Of a DNA stretch of 64,000 nt, positions 30,189 to 40,707 are shown piece after piece. How positions within the stretch are numbered: the first letter of the stretch is position 1; the number at the start of each line of letters is the position of its first letter. A program made the position numbers and the translations under genes. Under the pieces are notes generated by a model. The model made no database searches and was not told the DNA's origin. It was given only the letters and a program-made list of their open reading frames with translations. This stretch comes from an uncultured Verrucomicrobia subdivision 3 bacterium (lineage in GTDB: Bacteria > Verrucomicrobiota > Verrucomicrobiia > Limisphaerales > UBA11358), in the NCBI GenBank assembly GCA_903918885.1, contig CAIXFY010000073.1:1-64000 (forward strand). The letters run 5' to 3'.

Positions 30189-31853
30189 TCACTGGGCAAA
30201 GGAGGCAACCGTTGTGCGGACGGTGCGATAAAACCGCGCGGTGTTCGTCGGGGCGGCTCCGGAGTCAATGACCGTGGTGAGAATGGCATTGGTTGCGGCC
30301 AAGAGGATGGCGTTGGTCGTCCAGTTCGCGCTGTTAAGATTCGTCTTGGTGAGCAACACATAAGAACCACCTTCGACACTGCTCCAAGTCAGGGTGATGG
30401 TGCCATTGGCGCTGTTCACGGAAGGCGCTTTCAGGACTTCCTGCAAATTGGTTCCACCCAGAAAATAATTGGTGATTCCACTGGTGGGAACCGTCACGCC
30501 TTGGGCGCTGCCACTTTTGGTTCCGAAATATTGCTTGCCCAGCAGGTAGGGAAAGACCGGGTTGCCGGCAGCATCAATGGCCACAAAATAAGCATAAGTG
30601 CCGTTGGTAAAGTCCGGCGTGACGCAAGTCCGGCCGTTGTATTGATCCAGATCAAAATCAATGCCCGGTTGATAATTGGTGCCGGTGAGAGCGTTGGTGC
30701 GGTCGCCCAGATAATCGTAATCTCCGATGTAACGGCCGAGCGAATAAGTCGCTGCGCTGGGGCCGGTGCTGGTGTAGCTGGTGGCCGGGCCGTAGAGGGA
30801 CGAGGTAAGATTGTAATCGTTGTTCACGCCGGCGACATAGGTGAACCCCTCGGCAATGGCGGCCCACTTGGGCAGCGTCGTGCGGCCAAGGGTATTGGTG
30901 GTGAGATCCGTAACGCCGTAGGTCGCGGCGTTTGCCGAGTTGCGCAGGATGAATCCGCTACGCATTCGGGTCACGGGACTGGCGGGGTTGGTCGGATTCG
31001 AGTAGCCATACGGCCCGTAAATCGGGTAGCCGTCAAACGACCATCCCAAAATGGGCGAGTGATGCAGATTTGAAGTGTCCTCGGTGTAGAGGTAATTATT
31101 GTTGGTCGGATTATAGGTTGCCTGCATGTTGTCGCCGAGTTGATAGCGCAGCGCCTTTGGCTCCGCGTGATAGTGATATTGTCCGTTGAGGCCGGGTTGA
31201 TGCGCAAAGCCGGGGTCGAACGTCACCACCTCTACGGCCAACGCATCCCGCCACCACGGGTGGGTGGTTCCCGTGGAGCCCATCGCATCGCTGCCCGTGA
31301 CCGCCGGCGAGTTCGCCGTCTGCACAAATCCAAACGCATCGCCTAAGTCGTAAATTCCCACGCCATTGACCATCAAACCAATCAAGCCACCTTGGTGCGT
31401 CGTCTTGCTGGTCGGAACCGTGCCCGGCTTGAGTGGAAAGCTGACGGTGTAATTTTGCGAGAGCGGCCAAAATCCGAACAAGCCGCCCTTGCCATTGAGA
31501 AACGGCCCCATCGTGTAGGAAGCAAACCCGCTGGAGTTGATGTAGACGTTGTTCGCATCATAGCGGATCTTCTGCACATCGGAATACGCCGGCAAATACT
31601 GGCTGGCCGGCAAATTTGTGGTCGTGTTATTGGTGCTATTATTGTTGGGCACGCCCGAGGTGGGCCAGGTCGTCACCGGATTGACGTTCTGGGTGCCGGT
31701 CGTATTGGTGGCCGTCTGGATGACGCGGGCATACTCCGTGGAATACATCGTAAACCATGAGGTGAGAATTGGATTCGCCAGCGCGCTCACCGCGCACAGC
31801 CAGCCGCCAGCGATGATGAATCTTGTTGAGAGTGTGAATTTAAGCTTCATCAA
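30189..31853 (-). CDS. secreted YHYH-domain protein
   Basis: NGQYHYHAEPKAL, HHSPILGWSFDGYPIYGPYGY; signal peptide. Confidence 0.85.
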   Translation of the reverse strand: MMKLKFTLSTRFIIAGGWLCAVSALANPILTSWFTMYSTEYARVIQTATNTTGTQNVNPVTTWPTSGVPNNNSTNNTTTNLPASQYLPAYSDVQKIRYDANNVYINSSGFASYTMGPFLNGKGGLFGFWPLSQNYTVSFPLKPGTVPTSKTTHQGGLIGLMVNGVGIYDLGDAFGFVQTANSPAVTGSDAMGSTGTTHPWWRDALAVEVVTFDPGFAHQPGLNGQYHYHAEPKALRYQLGDNMQATYNPTNNNYLYTEDTSNLHHSPILGWSFDGYPIYGPYGYSNPTNPASPVTRMRSGFILRNSANAATYGVTDLTTNTLGRTTLPKWAAIAEGFTYVAGVNNDYNLTSSLYGPATSYTSTGPSAATYSLGRYIGDYDYLGDRTNALTGTNYQPGIDFDLDQYNGRTCVTPDFTNGTYAYFVAIDAAGNPVFPYLLGKQYFGTKSGSAQGVTVPTSGITNYFLGGTNLQEVLKAPSVNSANGTITLTWSSVEGGSYVLLTKTNLNSANWTTNAILLAATNAILTTVIDSGAAPTNTARFYRTVRTTVASFAQ

Positions 31854-32069
31854 AACAGCTCGGGTCGGGGTGTAAATTGCTTTTGTATCGCGGGCAAATG
31901 TATTCGTTTAAATGAATTGAAGAAAAAATATGCCGCAAAATTTTGTTCGAACTAACTATGCATCAGACGGCAAAAATGTCTTGTCGGATGATATGAGGAC
32001 AGACGTTAGCGAACCATCTAGCTTAAGCTAAACAGCCATGGTTACGCCGAACGATAAAACTCCGTTGGT

Positions 32070-32948
32070 TCACCCGCGTTTGGCTGTCAGTTGCCGTTTC
32101 AGCGCCAGCAATTCCTTCCGCCGCGATTTGTCCGGTGCGGGATAACTCATCTTCAAGCCGTTCAAGGCGTCGAGGACGATTTCCGAGATGATGATGCGCG
32201 CGTTCCGCTTGTCGTCCGCCGGCACCACGAACCATGGCGCGTGTTCCGTGCTGGTGGCGGAGAGGCAATCTTCGTAGGCGGATTGGTATTGCTTCCAAAA
32301 GCCGCGCTCGGCCAGGTCAAAGCGGCTGAACTTCCAGTTGCGCGCCGGGTCCTCGATGCGCTTGAGGAACCGCCGCCGCTGCTCCTCCTTGGAGAGGTGC
32401 AGAAAAAATTTCAGGACGCGCGTGCCGTTGCGGTAAAGGTGCTTTTCCAAATCGTTGATGGAGCGGTAGCGGTGTTCCCAGAATTTTTCGTCGCCGGCCA
32501 GTTCGGCCGGCAGCAACTGGCCGCGCTGGATTTCCGGATGCACTTTCACGATGAGCACCTCCTCGTAATAGGAGCGGTTGAAGATGCCGATGCGGCCGCG
32601 TTCCGGCAGGCAGCGGGTGGTGCGCCAGAGAAAATCGTGCGCCAGTTCCTCGGCGCTCGGATGCTTGAAGCTGTAGACCTGACAGCCCTGCGGGTTGACG
32701 CCGGACATGACGTGCTTGATCGCGCCGTCCTTGCCCGCCGCGTCCATCGCCTGAAAGATGAGCAGCAGCGAATAGCGGTTGTGTGCGTAAAGCAAACCCT
32801 GCCGCTCGGTCAGGGCCTTGAGGTGTCCGGCCTGAATCTTTTCGTAATCCTCCTCGGACCGGTAGAAAGGCTTTACCTTGGTCGGCAGCCGCTTGAGCCG
32901 GACGTTGGCGCCCTCGCGCACGCGAAAGGTTTTGACGGGGATTTTCAT
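32070..32948 (-). CDS. ppk2: polyphosphate kinase 2 family protein
   Basis: [50 protein letters not shown]. Confidence 0.93.
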   Translation of the reverse strand: MKIPVKTFRVREGANVRLKRLPTKVKPFYRSEEDYEKIQAGHLKALTERQGLLYAHNRYSLLLIFQAMDAAGKDGAIKHVMSGVNPQGCQVYSFKHPSAEELAHDFLWRTTRCLPERGRIGIFNRSYYEEVLIVKVHPEIQRGQLLPAELAGDEKFWEHRYRSINDLEKHLYRNGTRVLKFFLHLSKEEQRRRFLKRIEDPARNWKFSRFDLAERGFWKQYQSAYEDCLSATSTEHAPWFVVPADDKRNARIIISEIVLDALNGLKMSYPAPDKSRRKELLALKRQLTAKRG

Positions 32949-33046
32949 GCGTCACTTTTAGTTCACGCCGGAGGTTAAAGAAAGGAGAATCCGGCCGCGC
33001 GCCGGTTCTGCTTGGCAAGCGCGCGTTTCACTGGTTAGTTGGTCAC

Positions 33047-34453
33047 ATGCAACCGGTGCTCGATTACCTGAAACAAAACCAAGCGCGCTTCGTCGCGGAG
33101 CTGTGCGACTACCTGCGCTTCGCCAGCGTCTCGGCGCAGCCGCAGCACAAGAAGGATTTGCTCGCCTGCGCGAAATGGCTCGTCGCGCACTGCCAAAAAA
33201 TCGGCCTCGATGCGCGCCTCTGCCAAACGGCGGGACATCCCATCGTCATCGCCAAAACAAAAAAAACGGCGGCTCGCAAGGGACTGCGCGCCCTACCCAA
33301 GCCGCACTACATGGTCTATGGCCATTACGACGTGCAACCGCCGGAACCGCTGGAACTCTGGACCACGCCGCCGTTCGAGCCGCGTATCGCCGGCCGAAAT
33401 CTTTTCGCGCGCGGCAGCACCGACAACAAGGGACAAAACTTCGCGCACCTCAAGGCGGTTGAGGCGTATCTGAAAGCCGGCACGCCCCTGCCCTGCGATT
33501 TGACTTTCGTGCTGGAAGGCGAGGAGGAAGTCGGGAGCAAGAATTTGTCCGCGTTTCTCAAGGCGCATCGCCAGGAACTCGCATGCGAGGCCATCGTGGT
33601 TTCGGACACGGGCATGCCCGCGCCGAACTGTCCGGCGCTCACCTACGCGTTGCGCGGCATCATCGCGTTTGAAATCACGCTGCACGGGCCGGCGCGCGAT
33701 TTGCACTCAGGCATCTTCGGCGGCGCGGTGGAAAATCCGGCGATGGCGCTCGCGCAACTGCTGGCGAAGGCGCGCGATGAAAACGGCCGCGTGAAAATTC
33801 CCGGCTTCTACGACGGCGTCGCGCCGCTCTCGAAATACGAGCGCGAACAAATCAAACGCTATCCGCTTTCCGATGGCGGCTTGAAGAAACTGCTCGGCGC
33901 GCCGCAACTGTTCGGCGAGCGTGGTTTCTCAGCGACAGAGCAGCGCAGCTCGCGGCCTACGTTTGAAATCAACGGCCTGACGAGCGGCTATCAGGGTGAA
34001 GGCAGCAAGACGATTGTTCCTTCCTGGGCGCGAGCCAAAATCACCTGCCGACTCGTGCCGAATCAAAAGCCGGAACACGTGCGCAAAATCGTCTGCGCGT
34101 GGCTGAAGAAGAATTGTCCGCCGACGGTGCGGCTGGAAATCGCCGCCGGCCACGGCGCGGAAGCCTACATGGTTTCCCCCACCAGCGAAGCCGCGCAAGC
34201 CGCGCTGCGCGCGCTAGAAAAGGCGTTCGGCACGAAGCCGATTCTGATGCGCGAAGGCGGCTCGATTCCCATCGTGAACGAGTTCAAAAAGGTTCTCGGT
34301 GCGGACACGCTGCTGCTGGGCATCGGTTTGCCGGACGACAACGCGCATTCGCCGGACGAAAAATTTAACTTGGATTGCTTCGAGAACGGCCAGCGCATGA
34401 GCGCGTTTCTGTGGCGGGAACTGACCGCCCCGGCGCAACGACCGCGTAAATAG
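33047..34453 (+). CDS. M20-family dipeptidase/metallopeptidase
   Basis: YGHYDVQPPEPLELW, RGSTDNKGQ, LEGEEEVGS, REGGSIPIV. Confidence 0.93.
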   Translation: MQPVLDYLKQNQARFVAELCDYLRFASVSAQPQHKKDLLACAKWLVAHCQKIGLDARLCQTAGHPIVIAKTKKTAARKGLRALPKPHYMVYGHYDVQPPEPLELWTTPPFEPRIAGRNLFARGSTDNKGQNFAHLKAVEAYLKAGTPLPCDLTFVLEGEEEVGSKNLSAFLKAHRQELACEAIVVSDTGMPAPNCPALTYALRGIIAFEITLHGPARDLHSGIFGGAVENPAMALAQLLAKARDENGRVKIPGFYDGVAPLSKYEREQIKRYPLSDGGLKKLLGAPQLFGERGFSATEQRSSRPTFEINGLTSGYQGEGSKTIVPSWARAKITCRLVPNQKPEHVRKIVCAWLKKNCPPTVRLEIAAGHGAEAYMVSPTSEAAQAALRALEKAFGTKPILMREGGSIPIVNEFKKVLGADTLLLGIGLPDDNAHSPDEKFNLDCFENGQRMSAFLWRELTAPAQRPRK

Positions 34454-34460
34454 TCAACGC

Positions 34461-34916
34461 TTACGGATTTTTCAGGCGAAAGAAGAGATTGCCGGTGGGA
34501 TTAACCAGATTCAGGTAATTCGTTCCGTTGTTCGTTGTAATGTTACTGCTGGCAGACCAATTAACGACGGGTGTAGTCAGGTTGTCATTTTGAACCACGT
34601 TCCAGCCGGAAACATTCTGCCAGTAGATAGTGACGGTGTTGCCAACATGGCTGACATAAAGCGTCGGTGCGCCGGGCGTTTGCACGACGGAAATCAGCGC
34701 CCAGAACCCGCCGGTGACGGAATAATTTCCTCCACTCATTGCGCCAATCGCATCTGGCTGACCGATGGTTCCGTTTATGTTGTAAGTTCCATTCGTGCTC
34801 GTGCCGCCGCCGCCAGAAATTTTATACCAGTCCACGGAATAACTTTGGGCAACGGCGGTATAACTGGAGACCAATACCAGCCAGCCGCAAATAAAGAAAA
34901 TCAGTTTCATATCCAA
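34461..34916 (-). CDS. small secreted protein
   Basis: signal peptide; DWYKISGGGGTSTNGTYNINGTIGQPDAIGAMSGGNYSVTGGFW; C-terminal FFRLKNP. Confidence 0.7.
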   Translation of the reverse strand: MDMKLIFFICGWLVLVSSYTAVAQSYSVDWYKISGGGGTSTNGTYNINGTIGQPDAIGAMSGGNYSVTGGFWALISVVQTPGAPTLYVSHVGNTVTIYWQNVSGWNVVQNDNLTTPVVNWSASSNITTNNGTNYLNLVNPTGNLFFRLKNP

Positions 34917-34925
34917 ATAAAAAAA

Positions 34926-35270
34926 TCACGCCGAACGAATCATGGTCAGCAGCATCTTGAAGCGCGTGATCGCTTTGAGCGCGTGCGGCTGGCCGGCGGG
35001 CAATAAAATCATCTCGCCGCCGCGAACCTGATGCGCCTGGCCGGAAATGGTAATTTCCGCGTGACCTTCCAGCACTTGCACCAGCGCGTCAAACGGCGCG
35101 GTGTGTTCGCTCAAACCTTCGCCTTCAGCAAACGCAAACAACGTCACCGTGCCGGTTGGTCGTTTGAGAATTTCCCGGCTAACGACGGCACCGTCCTGAT
35201 AACTGACGTATTCCGCCGTGGATTTCACCTGCGCGGGAAGCAGTCCTTTGAGGTTCAAAGCGGTGTTCAT
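34926..35270 (-). CDS. cupin-domain protein
   Basis: GLSEHTAPFDALVQVLEGHAEITISGQAHQVRGGEMILLPAGQPHALKA; start trimmed to MNTALNLKG. Confidence 0.9.
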   Translation of the reverse strand: MNTALNLKGLLPAQVKSTAEYVSYQDGAVVSREILKRPTGTVTLFAFAEGEGLSEHTAPFDALVQVLEGHAEITISGQAHQVRGGEMILLPAGQPHALKAITRFKMLLTMIRSA

Positions 35271-35518
35271 GATTGGGGCGGTGCCATTTCGCCGATGAAC
35301 CAGTTTTCCACTTTCGCTCGCGCCCACGGCGTTTTGCGCAGGAAGGTGAGGCTGGATTTGACGGTGGGATTGAACATGAAACAACGGATGGGAATGCGCC
35401 GGCTCATTTCGCCCCAGCCATGCCGTTGCACGAGCTGGTTGAGAATCGTCTCCAGCGTGATGCCATGCAACGGATCGCGCGGATGAACGGGCGGAGTTTT
35501 GACAACGGGTTCAGACAT
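35267..35518 (-). CDS. VF530/DUF2132-family protein
   Basis: DPLHGITLETILNQLVQRHGWGEMSRRIPIRCF...KSSLTFLRKTPWAR. Confidence 0.85.
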   Translation of the reverse strand: MSEPVVKTPPVHPRDPLHGITLETILNQLVQRHGWGEMSRRIPIRCFMFNPTVKSSLTFLRKTPWARAKVENWFIGEMAPPQS

Positions 35519-35564
35519 AAAGCCAGCGTAGGGCGGAACAAATTTTAGGCAATGTCAAAGTCGT

Positions 35565-36155
35565 TCAAGCAGTCCAAGCCGCCAGTTCCGCACGCAATTG
35601 TTCCACCGGCAAGCCGACGACATTGCTGAACGAGCCGGAAATTTCGGAAATAATCTTTTCGCCGCCTTCCTGAATCGCATAGGCGCCAGCTTTATCCAGC
35701 GGATTGATTTGCTGGAGGTAATCACGAATTTGTTTCTCGGTGAGCGGATGGAATAACACATCCGTGCTGACGGCAAAAATGCGCTCGCGATGCGCCCGCA
35801 GGTGCATCAGACAAACGCCGGTGACCACCTGATGATGCCGGCCTTGCAAACGCGCAATCATCCGGCGCGCTTCGGCTAGGTTGCGTGGCTTGCCGAGGAT
35901 TTCATTATCCACAAACACCAGCGTGTCCGCGCCAAGAACGAGCGCATCGGGAATTTTCTTAGCCACAGCGCGCGCCTTGCGGTGGGCGTTGAGCTGGCAG
36001 ACTTCCAGCGGAGACAGGTGTTCGTGCGCGACCTCCTCGACAGCGGCGGGCAGCACGCGGAATTTGACCGGCAACAACTTCAGCAAGTCCACGCGGCGAG
36101 GCGACGCCGAAGCCAGAATGAGCGGCGGCAATTTCACAATCCCAGCATACCCCAA
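35565..36155 (-). CDS. maf: Maf-like nucleotide pyrophosphatase
   Basis: LILASASPRRVDLL, LGADTLVFVDNEILGKP. Confidence 0.93.
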   Translation of the reverse strand: MGYAGIVKLPPLILASASPRRVDLLKLLPVKFRVLPAAVEEVAHEHLSPLEVCQLNAHRKARAVAKKIPDALVLGADTLVFVDNEILGKPRNLAEARRMIARLQGRHHQVVTGVCLMHLRAHRERIFAVSTDVLFHPLTEKQIRDYLQQINPLDKAGAYAIQEGGEKIISEISGSFSNVVGLPVEQLRAELAAWTA

Positions 36156-36221
36156 TCTCCCAAACTGTCGAGCCGGCGAATTTGGCGTGCGTCAAACACC
36201 GATTTCCGCTAATCCATTGCC

Positions 36222-36761
36222 ATGCAAAACGACCGGCATCCGGCTAATCTCGCGCTCATCGGCTTCATGGGCACGGGCAAGACCACCGTTGGTCGACTCG
36301 TCGCCGAGGCGTTGCATTTTGATTTTTTCGACACCGACGAACTCATCCAGTCGCACACCGGAAAAAGTATTACCGAAATTTTTGCGCAGGACGGCGAGCC
36401 CGCCTTCCGCGAACTGGAACGGCAGGTTGTTCACGAACTTTCAAGCAAAACCAAAACTGTCATTTCCACCGGCGGGGGCTTGCCCACCAACCCGGAGAAT
36501 CTCGCGCTGCTGAAATCATTTTGTCTCGTCGCCTGCCTCTGGTCAGCGCCGGAAAAAATCTGGGAACGCGTCCGCAACCAGTCGCATCGCCCCCTGCTCC
36601 ACGATGCCGACCCACAGAAGAAAATCCGCGAACTCCTTGCCGCGCGCGAACCATTCTACAAGCAGGCCGATGTGCTGGTGAATGTTGATCTCCGCAATGT
36701 GCGCGAGGTCGTGCAGCAGATGGTCGTGCAGTTCAAGCTCGCGACGCGCGAGCGGCGATGA
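36222..36761 (+). CDS. aroK: shikimate kinase
   Basis: ALIGFMGTGKTTVGRLVAEAL, DTDELIQ, STGGGLP. Confidence 0.93.
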   Translation: MQNDRHPANLALIGFMGTGKTTVGRLVAEALHFDFFDTDELIQSHTGKSITEIFAQDGEPAFRELERQVVHELSSKTKTVISTGGGLPTNPENLALLKSFCLVACLWSAPEKIWERVRNQSHRPLLHDADPQKKIRELLAAREPFYKQADVLVNVDLRNVREVVQQMVVQFKLATRERR

Positions 36762-37786
36762 AAGAGCTGCTCCGCCAGCGGGCGCGCGAACTCGCCTTCG
36801 ACGACTGCCGTTTCACCACCGCCGCGCCGCCCGCCAGCGCGCCGCAGTTTCAAAAGTGGCTGGGCGAAAAACAAAACGGTGAAATGACGTGGATCGAACG
36901 CAACGCGGAAAAACGGGTAGATTTGCAAAAGATTTTGCCCGGCGCGAAAAGCGTCATCTGTCTCGCAGTAAGCTACCAAGTCAAGGATTCAGAAGTCAGA
37001 AGTCAGAAGTCAAAGGTCGGTCAGGTGGCTCGTTACGCGCAATTTGCCGATTACCATGATGTGTTGGCGGATAGGTTGAAAACACTGGCTGCGTTTGCCA
37101 ATTCCTTGGCCGACTGCAAAGTCCTTTGGTATGTGGACACCGGGCCGGTTTTGGAACGCGACTTGGCCCAGCGAGCGGGACTTGGCTTTGTCGGCAAGCA
37201 CACGAACCTCATCAGCCGTCGGTTTGGTAACTGGATATTTCTCGCCGAGATTTTGACGACACTGGATCTGGAACCGGACACGCCGGAGAAAAATCATTGC
37301 GGGAGTTGCACCCGCTGCCTCACCTCCTGCCCGACCAACGCGATCACCGCGCCATTCACGCTTGATGCGCGGAAATGCATTTCGTATCTCACCATTGAAC
37401 TGAAGGGTTCCATCCCGGTTGAATTTCGCCGTGCCATCGGCAACCGCATTTACGGATGCGATGATTGTCTATCGGCTTGTCCCTGGAACCGGTTCGCGCG
37501 CGAAGGAAGCATGATGAAGCCGCACGAACGAACGGATTTGGCGCAGCCCGATTTGCTGGAACTGCTGCGGCTGGATGACAATGGCTTTAACAAGAAATTC
37601 TCTGGCACGCCCATGCTGCGGACGAAGCGGCGCGGGGTTTTACGGAATGTTTGTGTGGCATTGGGAAATGTTGGCGATGAATCCGCGCTGCCGGCCTTGG
37701 AGAAGGCAACACGCGACCACGAACCGCTGATTACCGAGCACGCCCGCTGGGCGATGGAAGAAATTACATCTCGCTGCCGGAAATAA
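36758..37786 (+). CDS. queG: epoxyqueuosine reductase
   Basis: two 4Fe-4S motifs HCGSCTRCLTSCPTNAI and GCDDCLSACPWNRFA. Confidence 0.93.
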   Translation: MKELLRQRARELAFDDCRFTTAAPPASAPQFQKWLGEKQNGEMTWIERNAEKRVDLQKILPGAKSVICLAVSYQVKDSEVRSQKSKVGQVARYAQFADYHDVLADRLKTLAAFANSLADCKVLWYVDTGPVLERDLAQRAGLGFVGKHTNLISRRFGNWIFLAEILTTLDLEPDTPEKNHCGSCTRCLTSCPTNAITAPFTLDARKCISYLTIELKGSIPVEFRRAIGNRIYGCDDCLSACPWNRFAREGSMMKPHERTDLAQPDLLELLRLDDNGFNKKFSGTPMLRTKRRGVLRNVCVALGNVGDESALPALEKATRDHEPLITEHARWAMEEITSRCRK

Positions 37787-37788
37787 AA

Positions 37789-38391
37789 TTACTCTGGCAT
37801 CGCCTTCAACTGATCGCACGAACACGGAACGGAAGCGCCGCCCATGGAAGCACGGATTTTTTTGATGTCGTCAGCGCTGACGGCAGAAGCTTTATTACCC
37901 CACGAACCGCGGATGTAGGTTAGCACCGCCGCCAAGCTGTCGTCGGGCAGTGCCGCACCCATTGCGGCCATGGCCATGTTCCAGTCTTTGCCGGCAACTT
38001 GAATCGGCCCATTAACGCCCGCGAGTGGAATGTGCGCCAGCCGATTAAATCCCTTGGCGACGACCCATTCGGAACCGGCCAGCGCCGGGGCCTGTCCCGG
38101 TTTACCCAAACCATCCGAGCCGTGACAGATGCCGCAGACGCTTTCGTAAACCGCTTTTCCCTTCGCGAGCGCCGCGGCTTCACCAGATTGCGGCTGGTAG
38201 GCGGAAAGTTTTTCACCGCTTGCATAGGGCGCGTAAACTTTTGGATCAAACCAGCCGCTGTGCTGGTCAAAGTAATAGCCACCAACAAACAAAATCACCA
38301 GCGCGGCCACGATAATCCACATCGGCGCAGCGGAACGCGTGGCGGTCGGTTCGCCGTTCGAAGCGGAACAGGAGGAGTTTTCGCAGCTCAT
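37789..38391 (-). CDS. membrane-anchored c-type cytochrome (single CXXCH)
   Basis: MSCENSS... TM...WYFDQHSGW-like segment, SVCGICHGSDGLG; paralog of 55705-56628. Confidence 0.88.
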   Translation of the reverse strand: MSCENSSCSASNGEPTATRSAAPMWIIVAALVILFVGGYYFDQHSGWFDPKVYAPYASGEKLSAYQPQSGEAAALAKGKAVYESVCGICHGSDGLGKPGQAPALAGSEWVVAKGFNRLAHIPLAGVNGPIQVAGKDWNMAMAAMGAALPDDSLAAVLTYIRGSWGNKASAVSADDIKKIRASMGGASVPCSCDQLKAMPE

Positions 38392-38392
38392 T

Positions 38393-39275
38393 TTACTTGG
38401 TGGGAATAATCGGTGTAAACGGCGCTTCGTAAAGCGGCACATTCGACTTGAGGCTAACGAGATAGGCTGCGAGTTCTTTGGCTTCCGCCGTCGGCACAAC
38501 TTCAAATCCATCCGCCGGTTCAAATTCCTTTGGCAATACCAGCGCCTCGGGCGCGGGCTGTGCGCCGATTTTTTGCACCGTGAACAAATATCGGAAGGCG
38601 GGCATCGTGGAATTTTTCACTAGCGAACGCGGCGCGTAAAGATGCTGCAACTGCCAGTTCACATCCGGCGCGCGGACGCCAATGTTGGCGAGATCAGGAC
38701 CGGCGCGGAGGCTGCCGAGTTGCACCGGCGTGTCGTATAGATAATCCGCTGCCACGCTCTGACGGGAACCCCAACCACGGGCGATGTCCACACCAGTGGC
38801 GACAATCCGGGTTTCGGATTTTACGCCAACTGATTTCAGACGATCGGCCATTTCAGCGGCGATGTCTTTGTCGGTGCCGCGCCACAAGGTTTTTGGCAGT
38901 CCGCCGTTCCAATCTTTCAAGTTGGCGTTAAGCGAATTTTTGTATAGCGCGAGTTCCGGCAGTTCGGAGAGGGATTTGACGAAGTCCGCAAAATCCACCG
39001 GCTTGTGAACACCCAAATCCGTCAAAGTAATTTCCGTGGCCACATCTCGTTGCCGGACTTGTTGGCTGTGGCAGGCGGCGCAACCGTTGGCGCGATACAC
39101 CTGCGCGCCCAGAGTGGCCTCGCCCGTGCGCTGGAGCGGATAGATGTCGGTGGATTGGAGGACAATGGTCTGCTTCGCGCCGCCAAGTTGTTGGAAGGGT
39201 GCATAAACCAGACTGAGCCACGATGCGCCAAGCGCTACGAATGCGGTAGTGAAAATAGAAACCCCAGTCTTCATA
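38393..39275 (-). CDS. cbb3-type oxidase subunit II-like cytochrome c
   Basis: YPLQRTGEATLGAQVYRANGCAACHSQQVRQRD. Confidence 0.85.
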
Positions 39276-40707
39276 ATTTCACCTCCGTGCTTTCCAACGG
39301 CGCGGTGACGGCGGCGATGAGTTGTTTGAGCAGACCAATTTTCCAGTGAATCGTCATGACAAAAATATTCAGCAACAGGCACAGCGCACCAAGCAGAATT
39401 AATAACTGGCCGGTAGTGCTGATACGCAGGAATTTCAAGGCTACGGCACTAGCTTCAGCGAACGGGACGTTGGCATGGTGTAGCTTCATCCCCTGCTCCA
39501 CGCCACCGATGATGAGCGGAAGCACATAGAGCAGCACACCACTCGCAAGGAGAAAAAAGCTGACTTTAGCGAGTTTGGGAAACGGCAAATCTTTTTCCAT
39601 CACCCGCGGCAGGATTTCATAAATCGCGCCGCAGAAAATCATTGTCGCGAAGCCGAGCAATTGCCATTGCGTTACGCCGAAATTGAACCAGGTAAAATCC
39701 AACACGCGGGCGTAACGCGGACAAAATTCGCTGACATATAAAACGCTAGAAACCACAAAGCCCAGCATGCCGAATTTTATGAAGCAGAACGGCCCACCTT
39801 TGCAGGAGACGCCAGCACCACAGGCAGACTTCTTCACCACCAGCGCCAGCGCGAGAACCGGAAGTATGGCCAGAGCTGCGGCCACGCTGCTCACCGTCGG
39901 CAGCCATGCCGGAACTGGCGCGCTTTGTGGAATACCAACCCACGATCCAAAAAATACGAGCGTCAAAAAGCCAAACAGCGCGTAGCCGTAACCGGTGAGC
40001 GGACGCCCGGAAATTTTCGGCAGGAAATAAAACGCAACGCCAACGCCGACGAGCGTAAGCCAGACGAAAATTAAATTATTCGCAAACCACCAACCGATGA
40101 TGGGTTGCACCACGCCGCGTGGCAAATGGTTGAATGGGAGCAACAAATTCGCCGTCGAATAGATCCACGGAAACCACAACAGCGCGGCAAACAAGAACCA
40201 GTGCGACGGAAACAATTCGCGCGCTTTGCGCAAGCCGAAAGTGGCTACCGCCGTGATGGCAATCAGCAGAAATGCCGCAAACAAAAGCACAGCGGCGACG
40301 CGCGGATATTCCAGCCAAGTCTGCCCGGTGCTTTCACCGGTCAAAATTGCGACTGTGCCAATTAGCACGCCGAGATGCCAAAGATGTGCGGCGGCAACGG
40401 GAACAATCGGCAGCGCGAGCGGCGACTGGCTCAAGCGCGAAAAAATCCACAGCATCACGCCGAGCGCCGCTGGCATGGCAAAACCGTAAAGCAGCAGGTC
40501 ATTGGCCGCCGCCTGCGCTCGCCCAAAAGTCAGAAACGGGCAATCCGCAAACATATCCGGCTTGTGAAAAGTCATCACCGCAGCAGTGCCCAGCGCGAGA
40601 CCGGCGACAAGCCACAACGCCGCTCCGCCAAACAGGGCGAGCAACGGAACGCGGCACGAGGCGTCAATCTCGCTGGCGCAAAAAGTTTTATTCTCGGTCG
40701 GGTTCAT
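39271..40707 (-). CDS. cbb3-type cytochrome oxidase subunit I-like
   Basis: multi-TM; HLPRGVVQPIIGWWFANNLIFVWLT; LWHLGVLIG. Confidence 0.87.
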   Translation of the reverse strand: MNPTENKTFCASEIDASCRVPLLALFGGAALWLVAGLALGTAAVMTFHKPDMFADCPFLTFGRAQAAANDLLLYGFAMPAALGVMLWIFSRLSQSPLALPIVPVAAAHLWHLGVLIGTVAILTGESTGQTWLEYPRVAAVLLFAAFLLIAITAVATFGLRKARELFPSHWFLFAALLWFPWIYSTANLLLPFNHLPRGVVQPIIGWWFANNLIFVWLTLVGVGVAFYFLPKISGRPLTGYGYALFGFLTLVFFGSWVGIPQSAPVPAWLPTVSSVAAALAILPVLALALVVKKSACGAGVSCKGGPFCFIKFGMLGFVVSSVLYVSEFCPRYARVLDFTWFNFGVTQWQLLGFATMIFCGAIYEILPRVMEKDLPFPKLAKVSFFLLASGVLLYVLPLIIGGVEQGMKLHHANVPFAEASAVALKFLRISTTGQLLILLGALCLLLNIFVMTIHWKIGLLKQLIAAVTAPLESTEVKL

